Positions 11,820 to 24,288 are shown, counted from the first letter of the stretch. The stretch is 64,000 nucleotides of DNA from Phlebiopsis flavidoalba (GCA_035772785.1 JAOCPU010000012.1:434001-498000); one strand, 5' to 3'. A program made the numbers and translations. Notes: a model not told the origin generated them from the letters alone.

Positions 11820-12914
11820 ATGGCTGCCCTCGCATCTCCTATCAAGGCCGCACTGGGCAAGACCGCGCTCATCACCGGTGCCAGCCAGGGCATCGGTCGC
11901 AGCTATTGCCTGTCGGCTCGCGCGGGACGGTTACGACATCTCCATCGCGGACATTGCCCCAGCAAAAGGAGCGGGTCGCCCAAGTCATCGACGAGATCGA
12001 GTCGTACGGCAGAAAGGCTATCTCTGTCACCGCGGGTACGGGTCACCTGTGCAGCCGCGGAGCCCGTCTCTCATTCACCGCCGCGCGACAGACGTCCGCG
12101 AGCCTAAGCAGATATACGCCGCGTTTGAGGAGACAGTCGACCGTCTCGGGCCCAACCTGTTCGTTAGTGTTGCCAATGCAGGCGTGACACAGGTCAAGCC
12201 GCTGTTGGAATGCACGCCCGAGTACGTTTCCACGGTCAATCAATTTAAGCTGCTTTGTATTGACCTTCTCCAGGTTCATGGAGAACGAAGTCCGCATAAA
12301 CCATCCTCGGACTCATGAACACGCACATCGCAGTACGCAGCCGCCGCCCGCCAAATGGTGAAGCAGAAATCCGGCGGCAGAATCATCGGTGCAGGGTCCA
12401 TCGCGTCCTACCGCACAGCAGGCACGTTCCGCCTCGTGGCGCACCACGCCTGTTCTAACCGTGTCCGCAGAGAACCTTGGTCCATATGGAGGCACAAAGT
12501 TCGCAGTCCGCGGGTTCACCGAGGCCGCTGCGAAAGAGTGGGCCCAGTATGGTATCCGTGTGAACGGTGCGCACGCCCGTCGCGCCCTGCGCCAAGCTCG
12601 CTAACAGACCCCCGAAGCTTACGGCCCTGGCATCGTCGACACCCCCCGATGTGGGACCACATTGACCGCGAGCTCGCGCGCATTGTACGTCCGTCTGGCC
12701 CTGCACGGCGTGGCTCTGCTGACCGCTGCGCGCAGGAAAACATCATCTCCGTCGGCGCGGCCAAGGAGATTACCGCCGCGTGAAGCGCGACATCAAGCTC
12801 GGGAGGATCCAGCAGCCCGAGGACGTCGCGAAGCTCGTGGCCTTCCTCGTCTCCGACGAGGGCGAGTACATCACCGGGCAGACCATCAAGACCTGCGGCG
12901 GCGCGTCCCTGTGA
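11820..12914 (+). CDS. Short-chain dehydrogenase/reductase
   Basis: NAD(P)H-dependent oxidoreductase of the classical SDR family, about 260 residues, closest in pattern to acetoin/diacetyl reductases. The Rossmann motif TGASQGIGR lies near 11875. Then come [19 protein letters not shown] (11925-11965), [20 protein letters not shown] (11970-12030), VANAGV (about 12170, the NNAG position), [14 protein letters not shown] (about 12375; catalytic Ser region), [20 protein letters not shown] (12482-12540; the YxxxK catalytic pair), [15 protein letters not shown] (12645), and the C-terminus [20 protein letters not shown] then [20 protein letters not shown] at 12914. All catalytic elements are present. 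Frame changes occur near 11910, 12040 and 12570, with one or two introns likely around 12220-12330. The substrate is not deducible. Confidence 0.9.
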
Positions 12915-14745
12915 TTTCGCAGTGATTCGGACCCTCGAACCCGTTTTCGGCAACCTTTTCTTCTTGGGTATATGCGGGGATGTTACTGGGATAGAAGCGA
13001 GATAGGTAACACTCGGGACACCATGTAAAATTTGCGAACAATACGACCTCCCATTAGATCAAGGACCTCTCCGTACGTCATCGCCCGGGAACCACCATCA
13101 AATCTGCGATTGCGTCCAATGAATGCGCGGCCCTCGGGCACCCGGCTATGCACTATCTACGCATATGAAACAAGTGGTTACTCGAAACCAGTTTCCGGAG
13201 GGATTCAAATATACCAAGTTCCGAATCAGATGACTGGCTACGCGTGTTTAATGGAGAGCAGCCTCGGCTACTTGGTCCGCTCTCATGTCATGCGTACCAG
13301 GCAAATATAACACTCGAAGAGGCCTGCGCCGGTACAATATAGCATACCCGCTTGCTTCCTCAGGGCGATCGAAACGGCCAATCGCCTTGCGTTCGAGTCG
13401 GCCTCGCTGTCGTCTCACGCGGATTGAACGATTCAGAAAACAAGTCATGAGATTGCACGGCTACAAGCGCTACAGTATGATTTCCACATCGCTCATCCTC
13501 CAACACCCACCCGTCCTTGAGATTTTCTTAGGTTTACTACTTTATGTATCTACACATGCGAGCATGTGGTGCTTTTGGGGTAGCGCGAACCGTGCAAAAA
13601 GAAAATGAGAAAGAAAAGAGGCGAGCATCCGATGCGACAAGTTCAAGCCTCAGTACCATGGACCGAGACGCGGGAGTGGCGTACACTCGACCAGCGTCAT
13701 CGAGCCAGGCAGAGAAGAAAGAAAGAAGAAGAAAATCGAAAAAAGGAGACCGAGTCAAGTAGGCGAGCATCCGCTGTGGCGGACTCAAGCCTCGAGAACT
13801 GTCGATCGAGATGCGGGAGTGGCGTCCACTCGACCGGCGTCGTCGAGCCAGGCAGTCCGGTGTTGAAATGTTGTTGGCGGCGGCACCGCCTAGTGCGCGC
13901 GAGGGGTCGAAGACGGCGTCGGAGACCGTGCGGCAAGGTCCCGCGAGTTAGAGGGTCATATCGGTGGCCGCTTCGCAGAGTAGAGCTGCCCAGGTGGGCA
14001 ATGTAGAGAACCAGAAGAGGCGAGCGACCTTCCGTCAGCGAGGAAGGTAGAGCGGGAGTCCGGTTTGTAGAGTGTTGTTGCCCCAGTGAGGAGGGGCTCC
14101 GAGCTAGAGCTAGCAATTGTCGACGCGTCGTCGAGTCGAGTCCGGCGGTCCCGGCCAATGAGGATGGAACGTCGCTGAGCCGAAGGGCCGGCGAAGTCCA
14201 CGAGCAGACAGGCCAGAGAATTGGAGGCAGGATACGAGAGCTGCGTCGTTGCGTAGGGATCCCGAGTGAGAGGTATGAGTGGCTCTTCCCATGGTGTTGT
14301 GCATTGCGTTGCCACGTCGCGTCCAAGTCCGTCCGTAAGATTGAACACAAGTAGACGAGGCGAGATTGGGATCGAGAAATTGCTGCAAGATGTCGTGGCC
14401 GTCCAGATAATTAAGATATGCTGAATTAGATACCGAAAGATGCAAGTAAGGTTTCGTAGATGTTCCAGGTCGAGACGTTATGCTGCAGTCGAAGTCCAGG
14501 GAAGAGATGTGCTGCGGTAGTGGGGAAGTTGGGAAGTGTGCTGCAACGAAGATGAAGTCGAGACCTGTGGAACTGCCGAGATGAAATGGGACGGGGATGT
14601 GAATCTTGCTGCGATGGAGTCGTAAATGAAAAATGTGCCTCGGCGTTTGAGATGCAAGGGAAGGTCTATGCAGTGAGAGCTGTTACGCTCAGCTGAGTAT
14701 TGACCAACTCATACACGAAGCTGGAACTTACGAATCAGAATGCGC
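12915..14745. other. Gene-poor, repeat-bearing region
   Basis: No recognised protein. It contains a diverged tandem repeat (see 13619-13855), a purine tract at 13710-13755 and, from 14000 to 14690, short recurring words such as tgctgc, gtcgag and gagtccgg. A 217-codon open frame on the minus strand (13697-14350) is antisense through the repeat and has no family resemblance. Confidence 0.4.
13619..13855. repeat. Diverged direct repeat, about 142-bp period
   Basis: Copy 1 (13619-13712) and copy 2 (13761-13855) align along about 94 bases: both start aggcgagcatccg, continue with ttcaagcctc/ctcaagcctc, cgagacgcgggagtggcg/cgagatgcgggagtggcg, and end tcgagccaggcag. A purine-rich spacer separates them. 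Further aggcgagc words at 14014 and 14352 suggest older copies. Confidence 0.75.
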
Positions 14746-17348
14746 TCAGAAGATGGGAGCGTCGTAGCCTTCATCGGCTGCCTCGAGGTCCGCAGCGAAC
14801 TTCTGAGGCGACTGAGAGAATGTTAGACACTATGCGCGTGAATACAGACGAATACTCACGAAGAAAGTTCCTGAAAGAAGCGGAGAAGCTGCGCTTCGGC
14901 GTGGAAGTACGGTTTCCGAAGCGGGTAGATCCAAAGAGAGGAGAGGGCAGTCCCTCGCTCTGCAGATCTTTCAGTTTACAGAAGGAGGATGACCAACGAG
15001 AAACTCACCTCGAAGGAACCGTTGGCCATCTTGTTCCTAAGAGGGGTCGAGACACCGAATGGGTGGTTGGAGCTCATAGCAGCCTCAGTTAAACGAAGAA
15101 CCTCGCGGTGAAGAGCCTCGCATTGGTCCCGCTTCTGCTCAAACGCGTTTCTCGATCGACTTCTTCGAGATTTTCAAGTTCTCGGTCTCGATGCTGAGGT
15201 TGGAAACCATGATACGAAGGTCGTCGTCAGAAGAGTTGTTGAATGAGACCTCGTTCTGGAGCTGGTCGCACTGCTCGTACGCCTTCTTGAGGTCGCGGCT
15301 GAGGCGGCGCGAGTTCTCGGAGACTCGAACAATTTTCGTCGCAGGCGTCGCCGTGTTGCTGTTTGACCTTCGCAAGAGCGACTTCGCACTGCTCCTTCTC
15401 GGAAGTGACGACGTTGATGCGGGACTGGAGGGTCTTCCGCTCCGCAGTAAGCTGGGTGGTGACCGAAGCAATCTCGTCCTGGTGTTCACGAATGGTGGTG
15501 GAAAGCTTTCTTCTCCTTCTCGAGTGCGAATCTCGCCTCGAGCTGATCGGCCGTCTCGGCGGCGGCTTTCTTATAGTTTTCCAGCCTGAGCATGTGGGAC
15601 TGGTTGGCGTTATCAAGGAGATCTCGAGTGTAGAGAAGCTCCTCCCCGAAAGTCTCGGAGAGGTCTTGCTCGAGTGCCAGCTGTTCAATGGCCCGTTGGT
15701 TGACGGTCTCGTACATGGCGATCTGATCGTGCGCACACTCGAGCTGCTCCTCGAGCGCAGTCAATCTTCACCTTCTCGTCCTGAAGGCGAACCTCGGCGT
15801 CCACGGTCTTGGCACGCTCGACGCCGATTTGGGCCTCTGCGTCCGCCAGCTTCTTCTCAAGTTCGAGGCGGCCAGAGAGCTGGTTGCGAGGACGTCCACC
15901 AGCTCGAGAACACTGCCGTTGAGGAAGTCGATATCGGTAGTGTAAACGCCGCTCGAGCTCGGCGATAGTGGCAATCTTGGAAACGACCTTATCGTAGGCG
16001 TAACGGAGGCGTTCGTGGAGGACGGAGGTCTCCCTCGCGAGAGGACTGAAGCAAGGTGGTAGTGAGACTGAGCTTCGTCTCCTTCGAGCGCAGCTCCTGC
16101 TGAAGAATAGAGTTGCTGCCCTTCGTCTGCTTGAGGTCCTCCTCCAAGGCCAACTTGACGTCCTTGAGAGACTGGTTCGAGACAGACAAGTCCTCGCATT
16201 GACTCGAAAGGCGGGAGATCTGAAGACCAGAAGCCTCGAGGTCGATGTTCAGGCCAGCAATGACCTGGTCCTGACGTTTGTTTTCGGGCCCGCGCATCGG
16301 AGAGGCTGACAGCAAGTCCGGCCCATTCGGCAGTGACGGCGGCAATAGACTGAGTGCTGGCTTCGCGCTCCTTGTTCAAGGTCCGAAAGGAGTTGTTCGC
16401 GGTCCGTAGTGACATCCTGGAGAGATGCAGCAAGCCCGTCGCGGTCGTCGGAAAGGTTCTGATGGCCTTGTTAGACTCCCTCTTGAGTGTGGACCAAAAA
16501 ACGGGGTTTGAGGTCGTCGCGCTCGACTGTGACTGCAGCGACGGAAACGCGAAGGTCTCGCAGACCACTTGCGTGGCCTCAAGAGAGACAGTAAGCTCGT
16601 CCCTCTCCGCCTTGACCTCGCAAAAAACCTCCTTCTCAGCGACCTCGAGAGGGAGACCGCGAGCTCGTCCCTCTCCGTCTTGACCTCAGCGATCTCCTTC
16701 TCAGTGACCTCGAGGGAGACCGCGAGTTCGTCTCGCTCCGCCTTGAACCTCATCCCTCTCCGCCTTGACCTCGACGACCTCCTTCTCAGTGACCTCGAGG
16801 GAGATCGCGAGCTGGTCCCTCTCCACCTTGACCTCAGACAACCTCCTTCTCGGTGACCTCGAGGGAGACCGCAAGCTCGTCCCCTCTCAGCCTTGACCTC
16901 TACAACCTCCTTCTCGGCAACCTCAAGAGACTTCAAGCACATCCTTCTCGGCTTTGTCGACGATGTTCTTGGCTTCGTACGAGCTTTCGAACCGTCTCCT
17001 CGAGGACCTGGCGCTGGACTGTTTCCTCAGCGAGCTGGGCTTTCAACTCTCCAATCTTTGTCTGGAGGTGATAGTAACGCAGGCGCTGCATGTAGTTGTC
17101 GTGCTCGAGGGCGTGTTCATTCCGGAACAGATCGTTGGCGAGGTGTGCGGGACTCGTTCTCCAGCTCCGCGAGGGTCTCGGTGGTGGGACGAGCAGGGGG
17201 AACTTGCTGGTAGAGGGGGGCCTTAGAGTTGACCTGTGATATATGAGAGATGATGCAATAGAAATGCTGGAATAATGAGTGACTTACCCCGAGGGGCGAG
17301 ACGAAGGCCCTCAGTGAACCCGCGCTCCAGTAGACCAAAGGCGTTCAT
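14746..17348 (-). CDS. Long coiled-coil protein with 21-residue repeats
   Basis: Predicted rod-like protein of about 750-800 residues; likely a structural or scaffold role, but no family is recognised. The start MNAFGLLERGFTEGLRLAPR is followed by a clean 54-bp intron (17234-17287 on this strand). Then comes a helix with NLFRNEHALEHDNYMQRLRY-type composition, then at least five copies of a 21-residue unit (ERDELAVSLEVTEKEVVEVKA) between about 16945 and 16560, that is three heptads each. Further coiled coil follows: QVIAGLNIDLEASGLQISRL (16250), SLKDVKLALEEDLKQTKGSN (16130), LEEQLECAHDQIAMYETVNQ (15700-15760), LTAERKTLQSRINVVTSEKE (15400-15450), RRLSRDLKKAYEQCDQLQNE (15260-15310). The C-terminal part reads QCEALHREVLRLTEAAMSS and NHPFGVSTPLRNKMANGSFE, and a last exon ends DEGYDAPIF-stop at 14746. 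Indels change frame about every 150-300 bases. Confidence 0.75.
16560..16945 (-). repeat. Coding tandem repeat, about 63-66 bp unit
   Basis: On the plus strand the words gacctcgagggagaccgc and ctccttctc(a/g)gtgacctc recur every 60-70 bases. They encode the 21-residue heptad repeat of the coiled-coil protein. Unit length varies by a base or two between copies, which breaks the frame. Confidence 0.8.
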
Positions 17349-19539
17349 GGTTGACTTGATCGCGACGGCGAAGACGAGGAGGAGTGGTGGGGTGGTTGGT
17401 GGTTGTCGGAAAGCGCGGGTGAAGAGAGAGAGGTCCACCGCCCTCGCTTTAAACAGAGGGGGCTGGCGAGGCTGGCGAGGCTGACTGGTCGGCTAACCAG
17501 TCTAAATCGAAACGGCTACGGCCGAAGGGACTCATGATTTCCTTTGAGACTTGAAGCCAGATCATTTGAGAGGTGGTTCGTAAAAATCACATCTGAAGTC
17601 GCACTGTTGTTATAAATCAAGTAGAGAGTTTAGCATTTGCTTACGCGACACTCTTACCTTGAATGCATGGTGAAGCGAACAAAGACATCGTGGTACCGAT
17701 GTCGCTGTTTGGTGCAGTGTAATTATCCGTGCAAATCCATTGAATGGGCTGTGGAATGCAATACGAGATGGAAGATGTATGGCCAGAGCGAAGGCGTAGT
17801 ACTAGTCGAAACTCCTGCAAGCTATGCGCGGCTCTTCCCGATCAACGCCACGAAGTCAATCCTGTTTTGGGAATTCTCGGGAACGCAGGGGAACGCTCGT
17901 TCGGTATTGCGGGCGCGTCATGCGCCAGCTTCGCGCCTCACCTGTTTGACACCAGAACCCTCCCTTGTTTTCCAGTTTTTTCGTTGAGTGGGCAATTCTA
18001 GCTTCACTAGTGCGTATTTGCTTCCTCCGTCTAGACGAGCAACAAACATGTACTTATGCGCCACTTACGCCCTTACTTAGTGGGCCTGACGATGTACTTA
18101 TTGCTGTAGCTTCTTACGCAAAGACAAACGATAAAGAGCGACCCAATTATGGGTGAAAACGCTCGCATAACGTACTACTTAATTGTGAATTGAGAGTACG
18201 CTGCTTGTGATCTGAAAACATCGCAAGTCAGGTACCGTGAGCTTTCTCGCTTTACTCGTTTACCACGCAAACTCTCACGCGACGCGTTCGTTCAGTTTGC
18301 GCTTCGCTGACAGACGGAGGAGAAAGCCGTCTTGAGCGAAAGCAAGAGGTCCTGCGGAAATACTCGTTGTGTGATGCACACGTCGCGCAATATCGATCCG
18401 AACAATCCGCGCCCACTCTCAGAGACTTGAGCTCCCGTTCGCGTACATGGAGGAGGAGAACTCAAGCCGGCTCTAGCTAAGGTTGTACTGCGCGACACGT
18501 GCTATCGAAAACCTATTTGAAAACCAGAGAAGGAGAAAGAAAACGGTTGCGGGATCCATCACAGAGCAAGAGTGGGTATAGTGAATGTATAGCGGATATA
18601 GCTCGATAAATCTGTGCGCGTTTTTTGGGCTGTCTCGTATGATCGCTAATGTTGCTTCTCCCCAGCCACTGTCTTCCGCAGGTCTTGAGACTCTCCGTCG
18701 CATGCAAAGAAAATCGCGTGACAGGCATCGAGCGGGTCGTCCGCGCTCGCCCGCAGGGAGAAACACTCAAGCGACAGAAGACACCGATTTTCATAGTCAA
18801 CTACCATGATCTGCGAACATGTGCTTTTTAGCCTCGCTGTATTCAGCCCCATGATTGATTCCTCGGTCCTCATGTACGTACCATGCGATTTTTCACGTTT
18901 GTTTATTAGTAAACAGAGCATCAGGGGATTCACATCTCGGATGTCAAGTAGTCGTGGTACTCAGGCTGCAATGCTGACAAAACATAAAGTACTCAATCGG
19001 CGGATAATTCATCCTCCCGTACATACTACTTACCCTATGCTACCAAAACCAGCTGTGACCCAATTGGATATTGTATGACAACCTGTCATTTATCGGTTCA
19101 AGTCTTATGAACGAGGCGTAACCGACCTTCATCGCTGGAACCTCGAGTGGGCGGAAACATGTTGACGGTCAGATATGGATCCCGTAAGCAAGATTCCGCC
19201 TGCGCAACGGTCCTGTCTGGATCTCACTCACCATTGTGTCTACTCCTGTTCGCGGATGAGAGAGTCGTGCACGCACCGCAAAATTTCCCCGTGCGCTAGA
19301 AGCTTTCCTGTTGTATATTTACAACCTAATATTATATCTCTTTTATGTGAGCATAATACTAGAACGTTCGGACGACCCGATTTTGCCATGTGGTTGTGAA
19401 TTTTGCGCCTATATCGAACTCCGATGGGCATTCTTTGCACAAGTTCAAAGCACTTTCGGTGGAGAAGGTTTTAGCTTGTGTACGGCTGTAACCTTCGAAG
19501 ATTGTAGGACATGATGCTTTAGGTACATCTGTGTGTAGC
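17349..19539. other. Gene-poor stretch
   Basis: Promoter side of the coiled-coil gene, then about 2 kb without a recognised gene. Open frames (17637-17987 and 17744-18001 on plus; 18473-18766 on minus) overlap one another and show no family pattern. The second half (18000-19100) is AT-richer than the flanks. Confidence 0.4.
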
Positions 19540-19623
19540 GATGTTTTGGTGTAGTTGTTTTGCAAACCTGTGGATTGCAAGTCCATGTCATTGGCCACGC
19601 GCCTACGGTTTGATCCCGACATC
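19540..19623 (+). tRNA. Possible degenerate tRNA-like element
   Basis: A box A match (tggtgtagttg, 19547-19557) and a box B match (ggtttgatccc, 19607-19617) lie 50 bases apart. Between them a 3-bp D-stem (ggt/acc) and a 5-bp anticodon stem (19570-19574 with 19582-19586, one G.T pair) enclose a 7-base loop ttgcaag, which would give anticodon GCA (Cys). The ends gatgt/acatc pair over 5 bases. Against it, the T-stem pairs only at three positions, the spacing to the acceptor is two bases short, and the variable region is long for Cys. It could be a tRNA damaged by indels, or chance. Confidence 0.25.
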
Positions 19624-19839
19624 AGTCCTAGGAGGGTTTCCATTTTGGGAAAGTGACGTCAGGCCGCCGATGTCGAGGAACAGCGACCAACGTTTGCATC
19701 CGTCAGTCTCCCGCCCCTTCATATTTAACCCTTCCGGCCCCTCTCTGTCATCATCATCCCGCTTGTCCTTCCACACCACTGAGCTACGCAAACCCAGAGA
19801 CACTTGACCACTCACGATTCGCTTCGCGTCAACGACGAC

Positions 19840-21839
19840 ATGAACGACTCCGTTTCCCTCTCACGGGCGACGTCGATCTCGCGCGCGAGCAACAGAACCT
19901 CTGTCTCACGACAGCAGTCCTTGATCAAGAAGAACATCGCGCCTCATGACTTACGTCCCTCAGATATCCTCATCGAACGCTTTACAGCATGGAAGGTCAT
20001 CGTGAAACAACTCATCGCATACTTCGAGGTGCGTGGTAATGGCTCAAGCTCTGACCTGCAACCCTCCAACTAACTGCTATCGTAGGGCCTCGCCGACATT
20101 GAAAACAACATTGCCCGAGAGATGACCAAGCTTGGAGCCGTCATCCAGGTCCCAGGTCAGGTCCGGAAACCAGTTCTTGGGCGAAGGAGGTCTTCAGGTA
20201 AGCCCGAGGCCGTAAACTACTGAAACGGGGTTCATGTGCTGCTCAGGATGTCTACTATCAAATTCGCGACAAGACTCGCGCTATTGCTGATCAACATGCG
20301 AACCTCGGACGTACGATTGACGGGTCCATCGTACAGCACCTCCAAAAAAAAACTTCGCGTTGAGATTAAGGCACACATCAAGAACATTCAGAATGACACA
20401 GGGAAGCTTGCAACTTCCGTTGCAAAGGGAGCGCGAGCTTTCTAGGCAAGCTTATCGGAGACACCCTTGGCACGAACATTTCCGTGTGCTCAAGAATACC
20501 CCTATGGGGCGTGACGGCGAAGACCGACCCGTTCGTGGCCAACCAGATGGTGTACCGTCAATTGGTGAAACAGGTTCACACCGAGAACGCTCTGCAGAAG
20601 TCACTCCTGCTATACTCAGTCCTCCTCATCCACTGTTTGAGGCTTCGCTCATTCAAGCCCTCCAATCTGCTTGGGCAACTTATGAAGAATGGCGCTCGCG
20701 CATGGACTCCGGCATTCAAGATATCTGGAAGGCTCTTGAGCGCTCCATGTCCTCGCTCGCGCCGGGACAGGGAGTGGATCGCCTTTCGCTAACGCGCGTG
20801 AGGATCACCTTATCGACCCCGAGACACCCCTTCGCGACCCAGAGAATATTCACACTACCCCAGCAAGGACGACCCGAGCGTGCTGCCTGTTCATACGGGT
20901 CTGCTGGAGCGCAAGAAGCGGTACACTCGTTACCTACCGCGAGAGCTACTTCGTCCTCACTCCTGCCGGATTCTTGCATGAATACACCTCGAGCGACCCT
21001 GCGCAGGCGGACTCCGCCCAGTTTTCAGCCTCTTTCCTTCCCCCGATGTGCACGCTCGGGCCGCCCAGCGCGCCCTCTGCTGCGTCTCACAAGTTCCACA
21101 TTGAAGGCCGGAAGGACGGCACGGGCCGCTCCGTAAAGACCGGGTCGCTGCGCAGCCTTGTGTCGCGTAAAGGCTCGGGACCTGCCTGGACGTTCCGCGG
21201 CCGTTCGCACGACGATATGATGAGAATGGTGGAATGACATCCGTATGCTTTGTGCCCGCTACCTCGTGGGCGAGTGAAAGCGTCGAGCGCAGCGGACCCG
21301 TGGCCGCAGCCGTGCGCGCTGTCGCTATGCCAGCGAAGACGAAGCGGATGACTCGGACGAGGAAGGTTTCGAGTATCGAAGAAGAGCAGGACGAAGAAGA
21401 CGAAGAGATGTATCACCAAGCGCGCGGTCTCGATCATGCGGAGGGTTCGGGCGCGGAGGAAGACCTCCCGCAGTTACGACCACAGCCATGCAAACGCGGC
21501 TGGTTATCCGGTGAGCTGCGGTAAAGTCTGATACAAACGAGGCCCGCAATACTGATGTTGAGCCCCTGGACGGCAGGTTGATAAGAAGCCTTACGGAGTC
21601 GGACATAGCCTCGACGAGGGCGCTGCTAGCGGACTGGCAGCCAACGTCATCAGGGAAGCCGAGCCTTCGACAGCAGGAGAAGGCTCCCGAAGGCCGCGCG
21701 CCTCATGTGCCCCCTCCCGACGAGGAGGAATCAGCCCCCGTCGGCGCCGAGGCGGACGACACGGCCACAGATGAGGGAGCGCACGACCAGGAACCCGGTC
21801 CTGCTCCTGCGAGAGAGTCGCTTCACCGAGGCGCTGTAG
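19840..21839 (+). CDS. Slm1-like BAR-PH domain protein
   Basis: PI(4,5)P2-binding protein of the Slm1/Slm2 type, acting at the plasma membrane (eisosomes) downstream of TORC2. The start is MNDSVSLSRATSISRASNRT. The BAR-like helical region follows: RPSDILIERFTAWKVIVKQL (19955-20015), intron, GLADIENNIAREMTKLGAVI (20083-20150), intron, DVYYQIRDKTRAIADQHANL (20245-20300), VEIKAHIKNIQNDTGKLATS (20360-20420), DPFVANQMVYRQLVKQVHTE (20525-20585), FEASLIQALQSAWATYEEWR (20635-20695). The PH domain follows: KKRYTRYLPRE (about 20910), YFVLTPAGFLHEYTSSDP (20950-20998), SHKFHIEGRKDGTGRSVKTG (21090-21150), WTFRGRSHDDMMRMV (21185-21230) and WWNDIRMLCARYLV. An acidic low-complexity tail ends ESRFTEAL-stop at 21837-21839. 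The domain order fits the family; frame changes occur between blocks. Confidence 0.88.
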
Positions 21840-24288
21840 GCCAAGTATTACGAGTCTCGTCTTACTCCGGAACCCCTGTCGGACCTTGTATCGCCTGCCC
21901 CTGGATTGTATTGTACAATAGGCCTATGTAATTTTGGCATCGAGTTGGAACGCGTTCGAAATGTAGCCTGTTTTACTTATTCGATATTACGGTTGTTTAC
22001 ACAGTGTTCTCGGTGCCTTTCGGGCCGCCACCTCGAATGGCTTTTTGCGTGTTGCCAGCACCTAACCGGCATTTTTTGCAGTGATTTATTTCTTGCGTGC
22101 ACGGCGCGGCTGTGACATGGCAGTATGGTAGTAGCTACGACCGCATCGATGCAAAATACGCCACCAACAACACTCCTAGATAGATGCTGTAAACTTAAGC
22201 TTAAATCCGACATTGAGTTATACCCAGTAGTAAGTGATCTTGGCAGATATCCCAACTCTGTATCACACGGGGTGAATCACCGGTGGCCCTTTCAGTCCAG
22301 GTACATAGAAGTGAACGATTGCTCTATCTCGTGAAGATGGGCTTGCTTCTGACTCAATAAAACTTTATGTAACAGGCAGGGCGAACTTGAATAAGACTCT
22401 AGAGCTTCTTTCAGACTTGTGGGACAATATTAAGATCAGCTAGCTGACATGACCGATATTTCCACGCTCAGATCTTTTCGCGCATGAACGGGCTAGAAAT
22501 CTGCGTGAATTGTTGTGCATGATTGATTCATTTGATATCTTGCGTTCAGAGAACTTGGGAAGTGGCAACCCGTCTAGGCAAAACACCATTCCTCACTGCC
22601 CCCCCGACATCACACTTCGCGTCCAAAAAAAGGGCCGCGAGCAGTCGTCTACCGGCCAGGTTTCGCGCTACTGTTCGCGGCCCTTCCGTCTTCACGCTGT
22701 TGGCCTACGCAGTGGAGGTACTCCTCACCTGTGGCGGTGGGTGGTCGCATCACGCATTTACGTCCAAATCATGCGATGCTGCCGAAATGGAAGGTGTACC
22801 GTAGAACCGTCCGGGCATGTATGCGGGCTCATTCCGGATGCTCTCCTGTAGGCAGGTACTGGCATCGCCCAGAGGAAACGATCCTGGGTCCTTCATCAAC
22901 ATCCTGTTTTCGTGGCTGTTTATGTCGAGACCTCACAAGCACCCGTCCGACCCCGGAGGTATGTAGTAAGCCGTAGTGACGTTGGTGACTAGCGTGGTAG
23001 AATCTATATTGTTATGGTGCCGACTCTGCGATTGAGCCGCGAAGATGCATATAATATGCGCTGGTAGCGGCTATTCGGGAAAAGCCCCAAGATTCGTCGC
23101 CACATCTTCAAGCATGGCAGAAGCGAAAGTAGTTCCTCCGTGCTTCCTAGCATCCGCGAGATGCTTCCTTTTGGTGGGTGATATGAAGCATACATTGCAG
23201 CTATATTTCTCATCAGGACCACCAGGGTTACTTTGACTCCGACGATCTAACGCTGCAGTCCCAGCAGATTGCCAGCCTTCCCTGGTCCGCCTTCACAGTC
23301 AAATCAATGAGCCGTACGAACAGCCTTAAGGATCCTTACGCTATATAAATCCTCTCCTGACAGTGAGATCTTGCAGGAGTTGCGCGCACGAATGCCGATA
23401 ACCCCAAAATTCTGATGCCCGTTCCGAGCGAATTTTAAGTATGCCTGTCCGAATTCTTGTACAACAAGCGATTTAAAAGGTTAGTACTCGCCCACGGAGC
23501 AAATTACGAATACTCTACAGAGGTTTCAACATAGGCCAAGAGCAGCCTAAGGGTCCACCTTGTTTGTCATACTAAAGAGAAGCGTGAGTCGCCTACGGGC
23601 GATATTGGCACTAGACGGTACTAACCGTGAGCGTAGACCTATAAATGCGATGGGGTCCCCCCCCCGACTACGTTAGAAACATTTTTCTCACAAGTATCCA
23701 ACATGGATTCCGACATACACGAAAAGCCTCAACTGGGCAGAGTGAGACAAAGGTCTGAGGACCAAGATTGTGTGCACGACGTCGCAAAACAACCGTTTAC
23801 GGAGGGATAACAAAACATTGGTTCCCGATCCTCTGATCCCGGACTTAGCCGGACCTTTCCAGCCACGACGATCAGCCTTTTCTCCTCATTGACTCGACCT
23901 GTCCACTCCCAGAGGAGCCGCCCTTCAGGCGATATCCCTGATCCCGTGTTTGTGCGACTGACTCGATATCCTGCGGCGAGTAGTGTAACAACGATACGAC
24001 TGCGATATTGAAATTAATTCAATCAATTCCCCGACACAGCTTTTCGACTGGGTCAGATGGAGTTTCTACTCCAGAGTTATGTGATTATGGAAATGGTAGG
24101 ATGGATGACCTGCCATCACCTGCCGTCGCCATACTACGCGCGCGATGGGGAGACCAGAAAGGGGAGAGCAGCTGGACCCGAGGACAGCCGCGAAGGCGTT
24201 GTGGCGTCACACGCCGTGAGAAAAGTTATATCAAAGCTTCCGAAAAGACGCAGCTCTTGGGTAGGCTCGGACAAACTCCCAGCCGCGT
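21840..24288. other. Gene-poor stretch with one possible membrane-protein fragment
   Basis: Only 22520-22970 (+) shows a coding-like signal: TWEVATRLGKTPFLTAP (22545-22600) and, in another frame, SFINILFSWLFMSRPHKHPS (22890-22950), which would suit a membrane segment. No family is recognised and the frames do not join. The region 23000-24000 shows nothing. Confidence 0.35.

Noticed and set aside
13697..14350. 217-codon minus-strand ORF
   Set aside because: It reads through the tandem repeat and purine tract, with composition set by the repeat and no family resemblance.
12915..14745. LTR retrotransposon remnant
   Set aside because: No reverse transcriptase, integrase or protease motif, no primer-binding site and no paired long terminal repeats could be recognised.
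15363..15968. 201-codon plus-strand ORF inside the coiled-coil gene
   Set aside because: It is antisense to clear heptad-repeat coding sequence; Leu/Ser-rich complements of coiled-coil genes stay open by base composition.
20360..21136. 258-codon plus-strand ORF as a separate gene
   Set aside because: It is a mixture of frames of the Slm1-like gene; the BAR and PH motifs alternate between this and neighbouring frames.
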